Assembly (NCBI RefSeq): GCF_030547005.1
Contig: NZ_JAUOPN010000010.1
Coordinates: 62,001 to 126,000, forward strand
From: Maribacter sp. 1_MG-2023
Lineage (GTDB): Bacteria; Bacteroidota; Bacteroidia; Flavobacteriales; Flavobacteriaceae
DNA length: 64,000 nt
Reading direction: 5' to 3'
Numbering within the stretch: the stretch's first letter is position 1; every line of letters begins with the position of its first letter. The translations under genes and the position numbers were made by a program. A model generated the notes under the pieces. It was not told the DNA's origin, did no database searches, and saw nothing but the letters and a program-made list of their open reading frames with translations. Shown in pieces: positions 9,497-18,302 of this stretch.

Positions 9497-11644
9497 CTAT
9501 TTTTTCAATGTTAATGTGATTTCTTTTTTAACGGATTGTAAACTGATTTTCTCCAATTCTAACTGTATGGTTTTATCCATCGTCCAGCTACCATTTTCTA
9601 GTTTCTCCACACGTATAACCTTGCCTTCTGCATTGAATTTTATGCGCAAGCTTTCATACTTTTTTAAGTACTCGGTTATTAGTTTGGTATACATTACTTT
9701 GAACTCCATCGTCAATTGTCTTTTTACATTCTTCTCTATTTCGTTTTCAAAATCTATGGTAAATGTGCGCTTAAATTTGCTACTCTCTTTTACCTCAGCT
9801 TCTGCACCAACGGCTGAATTATTTACATTATTAGGCATTGGCAACGGTTGCTTCACTTTGGTCAATGTGCCATCTTCATTTACTATGGCTTCATCTACCG
9901 CTACAAAAGAAGTGTAGTTGGTAAGTAGGTTGTATTTCAATCCCAATTCAATTACTTCTGCTTTTACGTCTTCATTAAATAAGTTGCTGTAATCATCTAA
10001 CTCCCCTATTTTCTTTCTTGCCCATAAGTAACGTAATGCTTTGTTTTGCTTACTTAATTGTCCGTCAGATACATTATACACTTCTCTAAATCGCTTTTTA
10101 CCTTGATAGCCGGTTACAATAATTTTACCCTCAGCCTTGCCTCTATATTTACCATGAACAATAACTGGTCTCGCAGCAAATACATCTGGTATGCTCTTTT
10201 GGGCAAGGTCATACATATCAAAGCCTTTTGATTCAATTTTTACTCGGGTTAATAATGGTGTAGAAATGTATTTAGCAAAATCTTTGGCAACTTCTTCCGC
10301 TTCTTCAGATGTAGTTGCAATAAATGATTTGCTGTTCGACACTTTAGCCATACCCTCTATTAAATATCTATTCACGCTAGATCCTATACCGAAGGTGAAT
10401 ACATTGGCTTTATCCAAATTTGAGCTGATCAGCTCAAAAGCTTCTTTTTCTACACTTACGTAGCCGTCAGTGATAATGACCATAGAACGGGCACTACCCA
10501 TATCTTTTCTTGGTAATTTATATGCCTCGTGTAATGCACTTAATAATTGGGTGCCACCACCGCCTTGACCTTCTGATAAAAAACGAATGGCTGCTTCAAT
10601 ATTCTGTTCGGTCGATTCTACCGGTGTGGGGCTAAAAACAGTTGAACTAGAAGCGAATAACTGAACATTGAAGGTGTCGCTCATTCGTAAATTGCAAAGT
10701 AGGTTTCGCATTAATTGTCTTGATACTTCTAAAGGGTATCCGTTCATAGAACCTGATACGTCTACAATAAACAAGTACTCACGTGACGGAATATCATCTA
10801 ATTCCACATTTTTACTTGGCTCCATTTGATAGGTAAAGAAGTTCTCTTCTTCCCCTTCATACATCAATAACCCCGTTTGTATTTGGTTTCCTCGTAAGTT
10901 ATAATTCAATATAAAATCTCTGTTCGACGGATTTGTATTCTCTTCGGATAAAAAGACTTCGGCTGTTTTCGCATCAGGATGCTTTACGGTTACTTTATGA
11001 CTAGTGCTATTAATATTCTGAATGATCATACCCGCATTCAAGGTTACCGTCATATCAAAATCAAAACTATCTGCAATACCCTTTGTCGTGTATGGCATAT
11101 TAAAGCTCTCTTCATTTTCAGTGCTCTCACCAGTGAACCTTGGACCCACAACACCTGGTGCTACAAATTGATATTCCCCATTTACAGGCACTAATATTTC
11201 TGTGTAATAAATATCTATGGTAATTTCATCGCCAGGCATAATATTACCCACATTCATTTTAAACACATTGGGTCTGTCTTGGTCTAACTTCGCTGCCCGC
11301 TTGCCTTCACTCAAAGCGGTTTCATATACTTTTTGGGCTTCTTGCTTTTCAAATATTTTGGCATTGACAATTTTATTGCCAATAGTCATCTGCATTTTAT
11401 GAACCGCTGCTTGTGTAGAAAGCGGAAATACATATTTTGCTTCTACTGCCCCTGCTCCCTTATTTTGATATACCTGTGTTACCCTAACATGAGCAATAGT
11501 ACCAGATATTTCAACTTCTGTTTTTGAAGATTTTAAAGGAATAACCGCATCTTCTGTAGATACCAATAAATACGGACTGTCATTATCTTGAGAAAAGCCT
11601 GTGAAGATGGTGCAACACAGTAAAAAGGTGTAAAGTAGTTTCAT
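9497..11644 (-). CDS. VIT and von Willebrand factor A domain protein (secreted)
   Basis: A 715-residue protein with a signal peptide ending at FTGFSQ. Residues about 25-155 form a VIT (vault/inter-alpha-trypsin) domain, including GNIMPGDEITIDIYYTE. Residues about 287-460 form a VWA domain with an intact MIDAS motif DVSGS (295-299), and a conserved C-terminal region follows (ALRYLWARKKIGELDDY). VIT-VWA proteins usually mediate metal-dependent protein-protein or surface interactions; the partner is unknown. It is a single-gene unit with its own terminator. Its promoter carries the same paired repeats as the LytTR operon downstream, so it is probably a target of that two-component system. Confidence 0.9.
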   Translation of the reverse strand: MKLLYTFLLCCTIFTGFSQDNDSPYLLVSTEDAVIPLKSSKTEVEISGTIAHVRVTQVYQNKGAGAVEAKYVFPLSTQAAVHKMQMTIGNKIVNAKIFEKQEAQKVYETALSEGKRAAKLDQDRPNVFKMNVGNIMPGDEITIDIYYTEILVPVNGEYQFVAPGVVGPRFTGESTENEESFNMPYTTKGIADSFDFDMTVTLNAGMIIQNINSTSHKVTVKHPDAKTAEVFLSEENTNPSNRDFILNYNLRGNQIQTGLLMYEGEEENFFTYQMEPSKNVELDDIPSREYLFIVDVSGSMNGYPLEVSRQLMRNLLCNLRMSDTFNVQLFASSSTVFSPTPVESTEQNIEAAIRFLSEGQGGGGTQLLSALHEAYKLPRKDMGSARSMVIITDGYVSVEKEAFELISSNLDKANVFTFGIGSSVNRYLIEGMAKVSNSKSFIATTSEEAEEVAKDFAKYISTPLLTRVKIESKGFDMYDLAQKSIPDVFAARPVIVHGKYRGKAEGKIIVTGYQGKKRFREVYNVSDGQLSKQNKALRYLWARKKIGELDDYSNLFNEDVKAEVIELGLKYNLLTNYTSFVAVDEAIVNEDGTLTKVKQPLPMPNNVNNSAVGAEAEVKESSKFKRTFTIDFENEIEKNVKRQLTMEFKVMYTKLITEYLKKYESLRIKFNAEGKVIRVEKLENGSWTMDKTIQLELEKISLQSVKKEITLTLKK

Positions 11645-11676
11645 GATCGTAGTTTTAGATTATTATTATTTGAAGT

Positions 11677-11746
11677 CAAATCTAACTGCGAACTACTCGT
11701 AAAATGGGTACCTTTTAGTATTCGTTGGGTATGAACTAGAATTCGT
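11677..11746 (-). promoter_or_regulatory. LytTR-type operator and promoter of the VIT/VWA gene
   Basis: Direct repeats TTAGTATTCGT (11715-11725) and CTAGAATTCGT (11736-11746) are offset by 21 bp. A perfect TAGATTTG -7 box (minus strand, 11684-11677) begins 31 bp from the nearer repeat. The start codon is about 70 nt beyond the repeat, as in the 9261 promoter. Confidence 0.78.
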
Positions 11747-11770
11747 AGTCCACTATAGTTATTCAACTAC

Positions 11771-11813
11771 TGACGAATATCATGTATCACTAATTCAATG
11801 ATTTATACTTTTA
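11771..11813 (+). promoter_or_regulatory. Crp/Fnr-type site and -7 box of the PNPOx-like gene
   Basis: The palindrome TGACGAATATCA (11771-11782) is followed by TACTTTTA (11806-11813). The box starts 29.5 bp from the palindrome centre, as at nine other promoters here. The centre lies 62 nt before the start codon. The same 12-mer occurs at 18051 and 21353. Confidence 0.78.
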
Positions 11814-11838
11814 TCGCATCAACAAACAACAATAGGTC

Positions 11839-12303
11839 ATGAGAAGAAATTTAAATCAACAGGAATGCAAAACATTATTGACACAGAACTACATTGGTAG
11901 ACTGGCTTATATTTCTGGCGGATCTCCACATATTGTACCCATTACCTATTTCTACGATCCTGAAACTAACACTATCACAAGCTATTCTTCTGAAGGTCAT
12001 AAAATTCAGGAAATGAGGAAAAATACGGCTGTATGTTTGTCGATAGATGAAATAACCTCCATTGCAGACTGGAAATCTGTTCTATTGCAAGGTACTTTTG
12101 AGGAACTTTCTCGTATAGATGCAAAACATATGCTACATGAATTTTCTGAGGGAGTTAAAAAAGTGATCGCAACTAATTACGGAGAACACCCAAAATGTAT
12201 AAGTGAATTCTCTGCGAAAATTGATACCGAAGATGCTCCTATCATTTTTAGGATCAACATCAACGAACTGAAGGGAAAACTAAGAGTAACCGATAAACAA
12301 TAG
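11839..12303 (+). CDS. Pyridoxamine 5'-phosphate oxidase-like flavoprotein
   Basis: A 154-residue protein matching the small PNPOx-like, split-barrel flavin-binding family (IGRLAYISGGSPHIVPITYFYDP near the N-terminus and ADWKSVLLQGTFEEL in the middle). Such proteins bind FMN or F420-like cofactors and are often annotated as nitroreductase or flavin-binding stress proteins; true PNP oxidase activity is unlikely at this length. It stands alone, preceded by a Crp/Fnr-type promoter and followed by a bidirectional terminator. The shared promoter type links it to the USP genes. Confidence 0.85.
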   Translation: MRRNLNQQECKTLLTQNYIGRLAYISGGSPHIVPITYFYDPETNTITSYSSEGHKIQEMRKNTAVCLSIDEITSIADWKSVLLQGTFEELSRIDAKHMLHEFSEGVKKVIATNYGEHPKCISEFSAKIDTEDAPIIFRININELKGKLRVTDKQ

Positions 12304-12370
12304 AGATTTAACTTTTTTAATTCAATGCCTAACTTGTTATTGTCCAGTGGTTATTATTATTTATAATGTA

Positions 12371-12404
12371 AAAAAAAAGCTCTCATTTAAATGAGAGCTT
12401 TTTT
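12371..12404. terminator. Bidirectional terminator between PNPOx and sigma-like genes
   Basis: A 10-bp perfect stem, AGCTCTCATT/AATGAGAGCT, is flanked by an A run on the left and a T run on the right, so it can terminate both converging genes. Confidence 0.9.
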
Positions 12405-12409
12405 CAATT

Positions 12410-13168
12410 CTAATTGCTATCTATAAGAAATCGTTTCTCAAAACTGTTCTTAAGTAGTTGCCTTGCCGAAGCCAACAACTCTTCAACCTGATCTAGTGTT
12501 GTTTTACGAATGTCTGCTATTTCTTCAGTAGTTAAACCTTCATTCGTAAAAAGTTCAAATACCGTTCTCATGGGTAAATTCATTTTATCTAACACCAGTT
12601 GCATATGGTTATAGATACGTTCTTTATCTAATGTAGCATCTAGCTTATCTGCCAATTTCTTTTCTTCCTCCGTTATAAAGACGTGGTTAAGAGAATAGTT
12701 GCTTTTATCTAAAGACTTATCATCCATCTCATCTAAAAGTAAAAAATCACCATCGGCGTCTTGTGTATAATTTTCTTCCATAGCATCCCATTCTGGCTTA
12801 GAATAGGTATCTATATTATCAAAAAAGACATGATCAAACTCCTCTTCTACTAAACTATCTTCTAATAACTCATCTACTTTTTTAAATAGAAAAACATGCA
12901 ATTCATTTTCACTTTTTATATCATCGATATTATCATATACCTCTATAAATAGTTGATCGGTAAAATCGCTCGGGTTAAACATACCTTTATTCAGCTTGCC
13001 GTTTGCCACGGCACTATTCAATCTTTTAGAAACGTATCGGTAAATTTGAGGGAGTACCTTTAATAGTTCTTTATTAAAAGATTCTCTATTCTCTTTACGC
13101 TTAAACGTAACCAGCTGAGAGTATGTTTCTTTCATTATTATTCTTATATCGTTCATGGCAGTTTCCAT
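12410..13168 (-). CDS. Divergent sigma-70 region 4-like protein
   Basis: A 252-residue acidic protein. The last ~60 residues resemble sigma-factor region 4 (LPMRTVFELFTNEGLTTEEI followed by a recognition-type helix, then LLASARQLLKNSF). The N-terminal half resembles a degenerate region 2 (QIYRYVSKRLN, LFIEVYDNIDD), separated by an unusually long Asp/Glu-rich linker. It could be an atypical ECF-type sigma or a sigma-like adaptor. Starts at 13168 (METAM) or 13156 are both possible. It is divergent from the P-type ATPase, sharing an intergenic region with a Crp/Fnr-type site that fits the ATPase direction better. Confidence 0.65.
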   Translation of the reverse strand: METAMNDIRIIMKETYSQLVTFKRKENRESFNKELLKVLPQIYRYVSKRLNSAVANGKLNKGMFNPSDFTDQLFIEVYDNIDDIKSENELHVFLFKKVDELLEDSLVEEEFDHVFFDNIDTYSKPEWDAMEENYTQDADGDFLLLDEMDDKSLDKSNYSLNHVFITEEEKKLADKLDATLDKERIYNHMQLVLDKMNLPMRTVFELFTNEGLTTEEIADIRKTTLDQVEELLASARQLLKNSFEKRFLIDSN

Positions 13169-13228
13169 AATAGTTTACTTTTAAGATTATTACACTATAA
13201 AATTGCAATCTTATAGGCGTAAATCATA

Positions 13229-13271
13229 TGATAAATGTCAGTGAGTTGCCTAAAGATTTCAGATAATTTAG
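13229..13271 (+). promoter_or_regulatory. Crp/Fnr-type site and -7 box of the P-type ATPase gene
   Basis: TGATAAATGTCA (13229-13240) is followed at the standard 29.5-bp spacing by TAATTTAG (13264-13271). The leader to the start at 13315 is about 20 nt longer than at the other sites. In the opposite direction the box would be CAATTTTA, a poorer match. Confidence 0.65.
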
Positions 13272-13314
13272 TACTTGATATGCCTTTTACAAATTAATAC
13301 CGAAAAACAATAGT

Positions 13315-15822
13315 ATGATCAATCCTACCGACTTTGGAATTACCGGACTCACAGACCAACAGGTTGATGCTTCTAAAAAGGAACATGGCTTAAATTCTTT
13401 TAATTATAAGAAAGAAAATAGCTTTTTAAATGCCTTAAAAAGTATTGCTAAAGAGCCCATGGTTATATTGTTACTCATAGCTTCATCTATATATTTTATA
13501 ACCGGTAATTATGGTGATGGCGTTTTTTTGGCTTCTGCCATTGTTCTTGTTGGCTCCATATCGCTATATCAAGATTCTAGAAGTAGAAAGGCTCTAGAAA
13601 ATCTCGAAAACCTTACCCACCCAAAAAGCAAGGTCATACGTAATGGTGCCGTTGTAGAAATTGATAGCCAAGATATTGTTGTTGGTGATTTTCTTATGGT
13701 TGAAGAAGGTACTACCATTTCTGCGGATGGCGTTATAGTTCACTCAAATGATTTTTCTGTAAATGAATCCATATTAACCGGCGAATCACTTTCTGTATAT
13801 AAGGACGCCACAAGTACAGATAATTTAATTTTTACAGGAAGTACCGTTGCTAGCGGATTGGCAATTGCCCAAATTACCGCAATTGGCAACTCAACCAAAC
13901 TGGGAAAAATAGGCAAAAGCCTTGAAGACATCACCGAAGAAAAAACACCTTTGGAACTGAAGATTTTCAACTTCGTAAAATTAATGTCCATCTGGGGCGG
14001 CGTTATATTTCTACTCGTTTGGGGAATAAATTACCTGCGTTCTGGTATTGTACTCGACAGTTTACTAAAGGCATTGACCTTAGCTATGAGTATTTTACCC
14101 GAAGAAATTCCTGTTGCATTTACCACTTTTATGGCGTTAGGTGCGTGGCGATTAATGAAAATGGGTATCGTCGTAAAACAGATGAAGACCGTTGAAACCT
14201 TAGGTAGTGCAACTGTTATTTGCACTGATAAAACCGGCACTATCACCCAAAACAAAATGGCTTTAGCCAAACTGTTCACATTAAAGACCGGTACCATAGT
14301 TAATACTAAAGATATATTAGGCGTCAATGAAAAAGAACTTATCACAACTTCTATGTGGGCAAGTGAACCAATACCATTTGACCCAATGGAAATTGCTATA
14401 CATAATGCATACGGTAGTTCAACAGATAACGATGAGCGCACCAATTATAAAATGGTTCATGAATACCCCTTAGGTGGTAAACCGCCAATGATGACCCATG
14501 TTTTTCAGAATAAAGAGGGCAACCAGATTATTGCCGCTAAAGGTGCGCCTGAAGCTATTATAGCAGTAGCTAATCTTACTACTTCTGAAATTGAAATTAT
14601 ACAAAGAACACTTACCGAATTAGGTAAAGATGGGTATAGAATGCTTGCCGTGGGTATGGCGATATTTGAAGGAGAAAATTACCCGAAAGAACAACAAGAT
14701 TTTAAATTTGATTTTAAGGGAATTATCGCTTTCTATGATCCACCAAAAGAAAACATCTCACAAGTACTGAAGGACTTTGATAGTGCGGGCATACAAGTGA
14801 AACTGGTTACAGGTGATAATGCGAATACCGCTATGGCAATCGCCAAACAAATCAATTTTAAAGGATATGAAAAATGTATTTCTGGCGATGAGTTAATGCA
14901 ACTAACAGATGCCGAATTACAAGAAAAAGTAAAGCACATCAACGTATTCTCTAGAATGTTCCCCGATGCGAAATTGAGAATTGTAAATGCATTAAAGAAA
15001 AACAATGAGGTGGTAGCAATGACTGGCGACGGTGTAAATGACGGTCCAGCTTTAAAGGCTTCACATATTGGTATTGCCATGGGTAAAAAAGGTACTGAAA
15101 TTGCCAAACAAGCAGCATCTCTTATATTGGTTGATGATGACCTATCTAGAATGGTTGATGCCGTTGCCATGGGTAGAAAAATATACACCAACTTGAAAAA
15201 GGCTATTCAGTATATCATTTCTATACACATACCAATCATCCTTACCGTATTTATACCCTTGGCGTTACGGTGGATCTATCCGAATATATTCTCACCATCT
15301 CATGTCATTATCTTAGAATTGATTATGGGACCAACCTGCTCTATAATTTTTGAAAACGAACCATTAGAGAAGAACCTCATGTTTAAAAAACCGAGACCTT
15401 TTTCAACTACTTTTTTTAACTATAAAGAACTATTTACAAGTGTTTTACAGGGCTTAGCTATAACTATAGGTGCATTAGTTATTTATCAATATACCGTAGT
15501 TGTTGGGTTCTCTGAGAATACTACTAGAACCATGGTATTTATGGTCTTGATCGTAGCTAATATCTTTTTGACTTTGGTGAACCGATCTTTTTATTATTCC
15601 ATATTCACGACCTTGAAATACAAGAATAATTTGGTTCCGCTAATTATAGGTCTTACCATCATACTTACACTAGCTATGTTATATGTACCTGCATTGACCC
15701 GCTTTTTTGAATTTGAAAAATTATCTATGTCTCAACTAGGCACAACAATAATTGTAGGTGCTGTTTCTGTACTTTGGTTCGAACTTGTAAAATGGATAAA
15801 ACGCGCTAAGAAAAATGTATAA
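13315..15822 (+). CDS. P-type cation-transporting ATPase (P2-like, probably Ca2+)
   Basis: An 835-residue membrane pump with all P-type ATPase landmarks: TGES actuator loop (155-158), PEEIP in helix M4 (262-266), phosphorylation motif DKTGT (D305) and hinge TGDGVND. Helices lie near residues 47-62, 69-85, 222-240 and 250-275, plus a C-terminal bundle. The M4 motif and lack of N-terminal metal-binding domains favour the Ca2+/Mn2+ (P2A-like) group over heavy-metal pumps; the ion is not certain. It converges with upp, its stop directly abutting that gene's end. The Crp/Fnr-type promoter parallels the DosR-controlled P-type ATPase CtpF of Mycobacterium. Confidence 0.9.
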   Translation: MINPTDFGITGLTDQQVDASKKEHGLNSFNYKKENSFLNALKSIAKEPMVILLLIASSIYFITGNYGDGVFLASAIVLVGSISLYQDSRSRKALENLENLTHPKSKVIRNGAVVEIDSQDIVVGDFLMVEEGTTISADGVIVHSNDFSVNESILTGESLSVYKDATSTDNLIFTGSTVASGLAIAQITAIGNSTKLGKIGKSLEDITEEKTPLELKIFNFVKLMSIWGGVIFLLVWGINYLRSGIVLDSLLKALTLAMSILPEEIPVAFTTFMALGAWRLMKMGIVVKQMKTVETLGSATVICTDKTGTITQNKMALAKLFTLKTGTIVNTKDILGVNEKELITTSMWASEPIPFDPMEIAIHNAYGSSTDNDERTNYKMVHEYPLGGKPPMMTHVFQNKEGNQIIAAKGAPEAIIAVANLTTSEIEIIQRTLTELGKDGYRMLAVGMAIFEGENYPKEQQDFKFDFKGIIAFYDPPKENISQVLKDFDSAGIQVKLVTGDNANTAMAIAKQINFKGYEKCISGDELMQLTDAELQEKVKHINVFSRMFPDAKLRIVNALKKNNEVVAMTGDGVNDGPALKASHIGIAMGKKGTEIAKQAASLILVDDDLSRMVDAVAMGRKIYTNLKKAIQYIISIHIPIILTVFIPLALRWIYPNIFSPSHVIILELIMGPTCSIIFENEPLEKNLMFKKPRPFSTTFFNYKELFTSVLQGLAITIGALVIYQYTVVVGFSENTTRTMVFMVLIVANIFLTLVNRSFYYSIFTTLKYKNNLVPLIIGLTIILTLAMLYVPALTRFFEFEKLSMSQLGTTIIVGAVSVLWFELVKWIKRAKKNV

Positions 15823-16476
15823 TTATAGTTTTTCTCCATATGCTAAATCTCCAGCATCGCCTATACCTGGCAAAATATAACCGCGAGCATTCAGTTCTGG
15901 ATCAACTGCCGCAATCCACAAATGAGTATTTTGCGGAAAAATGTTCTCGATAAATTCAATGCCTTGCTGCGAACCTATAACAGAGACAATATGAATTTGT
16001 TTAGGAGTGCCATGTTTTTTTAAACCTTCCAATACATTTTCTAAAGTTCTACCTGTAGCCAACATTGGGTCTGTAAGTACAAGTACTTTACCTTCTAAAG
16101 ATGGTGCCGCAAAATAGTCCACAATCACTTCAAAATTATCTTCATCGCCTTCATGTTTTCTAAATGCAGATATGAATCCGTTTTCAGCGTTATCAAAATA
16201 ATTTAAAAGTCCTTGGTGTAATGGTAAACCTGCTCTTAAAATAGAACATATAACTACTTGATCTTGACTTAAATTCATGGATTTATGACCAAGCGGAGTA
16301 GTAACATTTTTAATATGGTACTCTAATTCTTTACTTACCTCGTAACCTAGCACCTCTCCTATTCTTTCTATATTTCTTCGAAAACGCATTGCATCTTTCT
16401 GAATGTGCGAATCTCTTATCTCTGAAATGAAAGTATTTAGTATTGAATTTTCGTCGCCTAAATTATGAATGACCAT
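15823..16476 (-). CDS. upp: Uracil phosphoribosyltransferase
   Basis: A 217-residue enzyme converting uracil and PRPP to UMP in pyrimidine salvage. The PRPP-binding loop is clear (VLVLTDPMLATGRTLENV), as are the ICSILRAGLPLHQG segment and the C-terminal GDAGDLAYG uracil-binding motif. Length fits the family. It lies downstream of the SDR gene on the same strand but is separated from it by a strong terminator, so it is probably transcribed on its own. No Crp/Fnr-type site precedes it. Confidence 0.95.
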   Translation of the reverse strand: MVIHNLGDENSILNTFISEIRDSHIQKDAMRFRRNIERIGEVLGYEVSKELEYHIKNVTTPLGHKSMNLSQDQVVICSILRAGLPLHQGLLNYFDNAENGFISAFRKHEGDEDNFEVIVDYFAAPSLEGKVLVLTDPMLATGRTLENVLEGLKKHGTPKQIHIVSVIGSQQGIEFIENIFPQNTHLWIAAVDPELNARGYILPGIGDAGDLAYGEKL

Positions 16477-16510
16477 GAATGCTATATTTTAATTGTAAGG
16501 TACTGTTTTA

Positions 16511-16558
16511 AAATAAAAAACTTGAATATATCAATGTTACCATTTATATATTCAAGTT
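16511..16558 (-). terminator. Terminator after the WG-SDR operon
   Basis: On the minus strand, a long stem AACTTGAATATA pairing with its complement (arms near 16519-16530 and 16547-16558) is followed by a T-rich tail. Confidence 0.85.
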
Positions 16559-16588
16559 TCACTATTTTCAATTTCATTCTATTAGTGC

Positions 16589-17350
16589 TTATGCACTTAA
16601 CATACCTCCATCAATTGGATGTGTACATCCGGTAATATATTTACTGTCATCAGAAGCCAAAAACAAGGCATATTCTCCAATCTCTTTTGAAGTAGCGTAA
16701 CGCCCGAAAGGTACTGTCGCCGTAAATCCGTCTTTTACAGCATCTGGATTATCGGGAGCCATACCGCTTTCTATTCTACGCATCATATCATTATCAACCG
16801 GACCAGGGTGTATGGTATTGACACGTATTTTTCTACTAGCATTTTCATTAGCTGCAACCCTCATTATACCTACAACAGCATGTTTTGTAGCACAATAGGC
16901 GCCTAAACCTGTAAACCCTTTTAAACCGGCAACTGAAGATGTTATAATGACACTGCCACCCTGTTCCATTTTAGGAATTATATATTGGCAACCCAACCAA
17001 ACCCCTTTTAAGTTTACAGCAATTACTTTATCGAACATCTCTTCTGGATATTCTGCTATCGAAGTTGGTGTGCCTTCAATACCGGCATTGGCAAAGAAAA
17101 TATCTATTTTGCCAAAAGTGGCCAAGGCATGGCTCAGGAATTTCAAAGTGTCCTCTTTTTTAGAAACATCTGCTTGAAAAAAGGAAACGTTTTTGTTATT
17201 AAATTTAGCTCGAGATTCTTCAATAGCAGCTGCATTAATATCTACCAAAACAACTTTAGCTCCTTGTTCTAAAAATAAATTGGCAGTTGCCAAACCAATA
17301 CCACCTGTGCCACCTGTAATAACGGCTACTTTATCTTTTAATCTATTCAT
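16589..17350 (-). CDS. Short-chain dehydrogenase/reductase
   Basis: A 253-residue classical SDR: NAD(P)-binding TGGTGGIG near residue 12, NAG motif (FFANAGIEG), catalytic Ser (ITSSVAG), YxxxK (YCATK) and C-terminal TGCTHPIDGG. An Asp at the end of strand 2 (VVLVDI) favours NAD(H). The substrate is not predictable. It starts 6 bp after the WG-repeat gene on the same strand, so the two are an operon. Through that operon it falls under the Crp/Fnr-type site at 18051. Confidence 0.9.
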   Translation of the reverse strand: MNRLKDKVAVITGGTGGIGLATANLFLEQGAKVVLVDINAAAIEESRAKFNNKNVSFFQADVSKKEDTLKFLSHALATFGKIDIFFANAGIEGTPTSIAEYPEEMFDKVIAVNLKGVWLGCQYIIPKMEQGGSVIITSSVAGLKGFTGLGAYCATKHAVVGIMRVAANENASRKIRVNTIHPGPVDNDMMRRIESGMAPDNPDAVKDGFTATVPFGRYATSKEIGEYALFLASDDSKYITGCTHPIDGGMLSA

Positions 17351-17355
17351 CGTAC

Positions 17356-17994
17356 TTATTTTTTAGTTTCTAGATTTTCAATAGTCCAACCTTGTCCTGC
17401 TTTATGTGTAGCTACTAAATTTTTATGTATAATCTTAGCACCTATCTCTGGCATTTGATAGCGTTTAACGGTCATTTGAACATGATCTCTTTTTTCGAAA
17501 TAATCTGTAATTTCACCAGTTGAACTAACGCGTACATCAAAAAACTTATACTCGAAAATCTTTAATTTAAATTCATTTTCACCTTTGAAGCTCTTATCAA
17601 ATAAAACAGCTGTCGTAAAGCCGTCTTTAAAGGGAAACACATTTAAAAACTGTGGTTCAATGACAATCTTACCTGAGGTATCCATAAATCCGAATACAGG
17701 CACCCCATCTTCTACTGTACTTTTTATAATGCATAAACCTTCGCTGAATATGGGGTATTTAACTCCTGAAACATCTGTTTTGGTTTCATCAACTTTTGCG
17801 CTCGCAAATATGTCATCTCTATATTCAATAACCATTTTTCCCTCTTCATTGATAAACCCCCATTGCTTGCCTTTACGCACTGCCGCCAAGCCCTCGCTAA
17901 AAGGAGCTATTTCATCAATATTATTTAAAACTTGTGCTGAAGCGGGTATCGTTACCATCAGTGCTAATACCCATAAGATTAGTGTTTTTTTCAT
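17356..17994 (-). CDS. Secreted WG-repeat protein
   Basis: A 212-residue protein with a signal peptide (LILWVLALMVTIPASAQV). It contains WG-type repeats: IAPFSEGLAAVRKGKQWGFI with NEEGKMVIEY, then FSEGLCIIKS and a variant GFMDTSGKIVIEPQF. The C-terminal ~70 residues are unlike the repeats. WG proteins are common in Bacteroidota and their function is mostly unknown. It is the first gene of a two-gene operon with the SDR, preceded by a Crp/Fnr-type palindrome read on the minus strand. Confidence 0.82.
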   Translation of the reverse strand: MKKTLILWVLALMVTIPASAQVLNNIDEIAPFSEGLAAVRKGKQWGFINEEGKMVIEYRDDIFASAKVDETKTDVSGVKYPIFSEGLCIIKSTVEDGVPVFGFMDTSGKIVIEPQFLNVFPFKDGFTTAVLFDKSFKGENEFKLKIFEYKFFDVRVSSTGEITDYFEKRDHVQMTVKRYQMPEIGAKIIHKNLVATHKAGQGWTIENLETKK

Positions 17995-18019
17995 AATTTC
18001 TAAATTTTAGAATGTTCTA

Positions 18020-18062
18020 CTAATGTATTTAGTTGAACACTAAATTACTATGACGAATATCA
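18020..18062 (-). promoter_or_regulatory. Crp/Fnr-type site and -7-like box of the WG-SDR operon
   Basis: On the minus strand TGATATTCGTCA (18062-18051) is followed by TACATTAG (18027-18020) at the standard 29.5-bp spacing; the centre is 62 nt before the start at 17994. In the plus direction the box position reads TACATGCA, which does not fit. Confidence 0.65.
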
Positions 18063-18238
18063 GGCTTCTTAAATCTTAACTTATTTACATGCAAACCGCA
18101 TTATTCAATCTTTCGAAATTTCTTCATCTCATTTTAAAATACTCCTTTCAATAACTAAATAGCTACTAGATTTTTAATGGACAAATCTTTCTTGCCGGTA
18201 TCTAAATAGAAATTTTCGGGTTGACTATTTACCCGTCA

Positions 18239-18281
18239 TGATATTTATCATAGGTTTTTTTCGCCCCCTCCAATACTTTTA
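18239..18281 (+). promoter_or_regulatory. Crp/Fnr-type site and -7 box of the first USP operon
   Basis: A perfect FNR-like core TGATATTTATCA (18239-18250) is followed by TACTTTTA (18274-18281) at 29.5 bp; the centre is 58 nt before the start codon. The same 12-mer recurs at 23102. The box lies in a small palindrome, TACTTTTAAAGTA, also found at 21388. Confidence 0.82.
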
Positions 18282-18302
18282 AAGTATCAATAAACGAAAG
18301 CC

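Larger units (their letters stand above)
17995..18302. other. Divergent control region between WG-SDR and USP operons
   Basis: This 308-bp region has no ORF of note. It holds two separate Crp/Fnr-type sites, at 18051 (for the minus-strand WG-SDR operon) and 18239 (for the plus-strand USP operon), about 190 bp apart. Confidence 0.7.
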
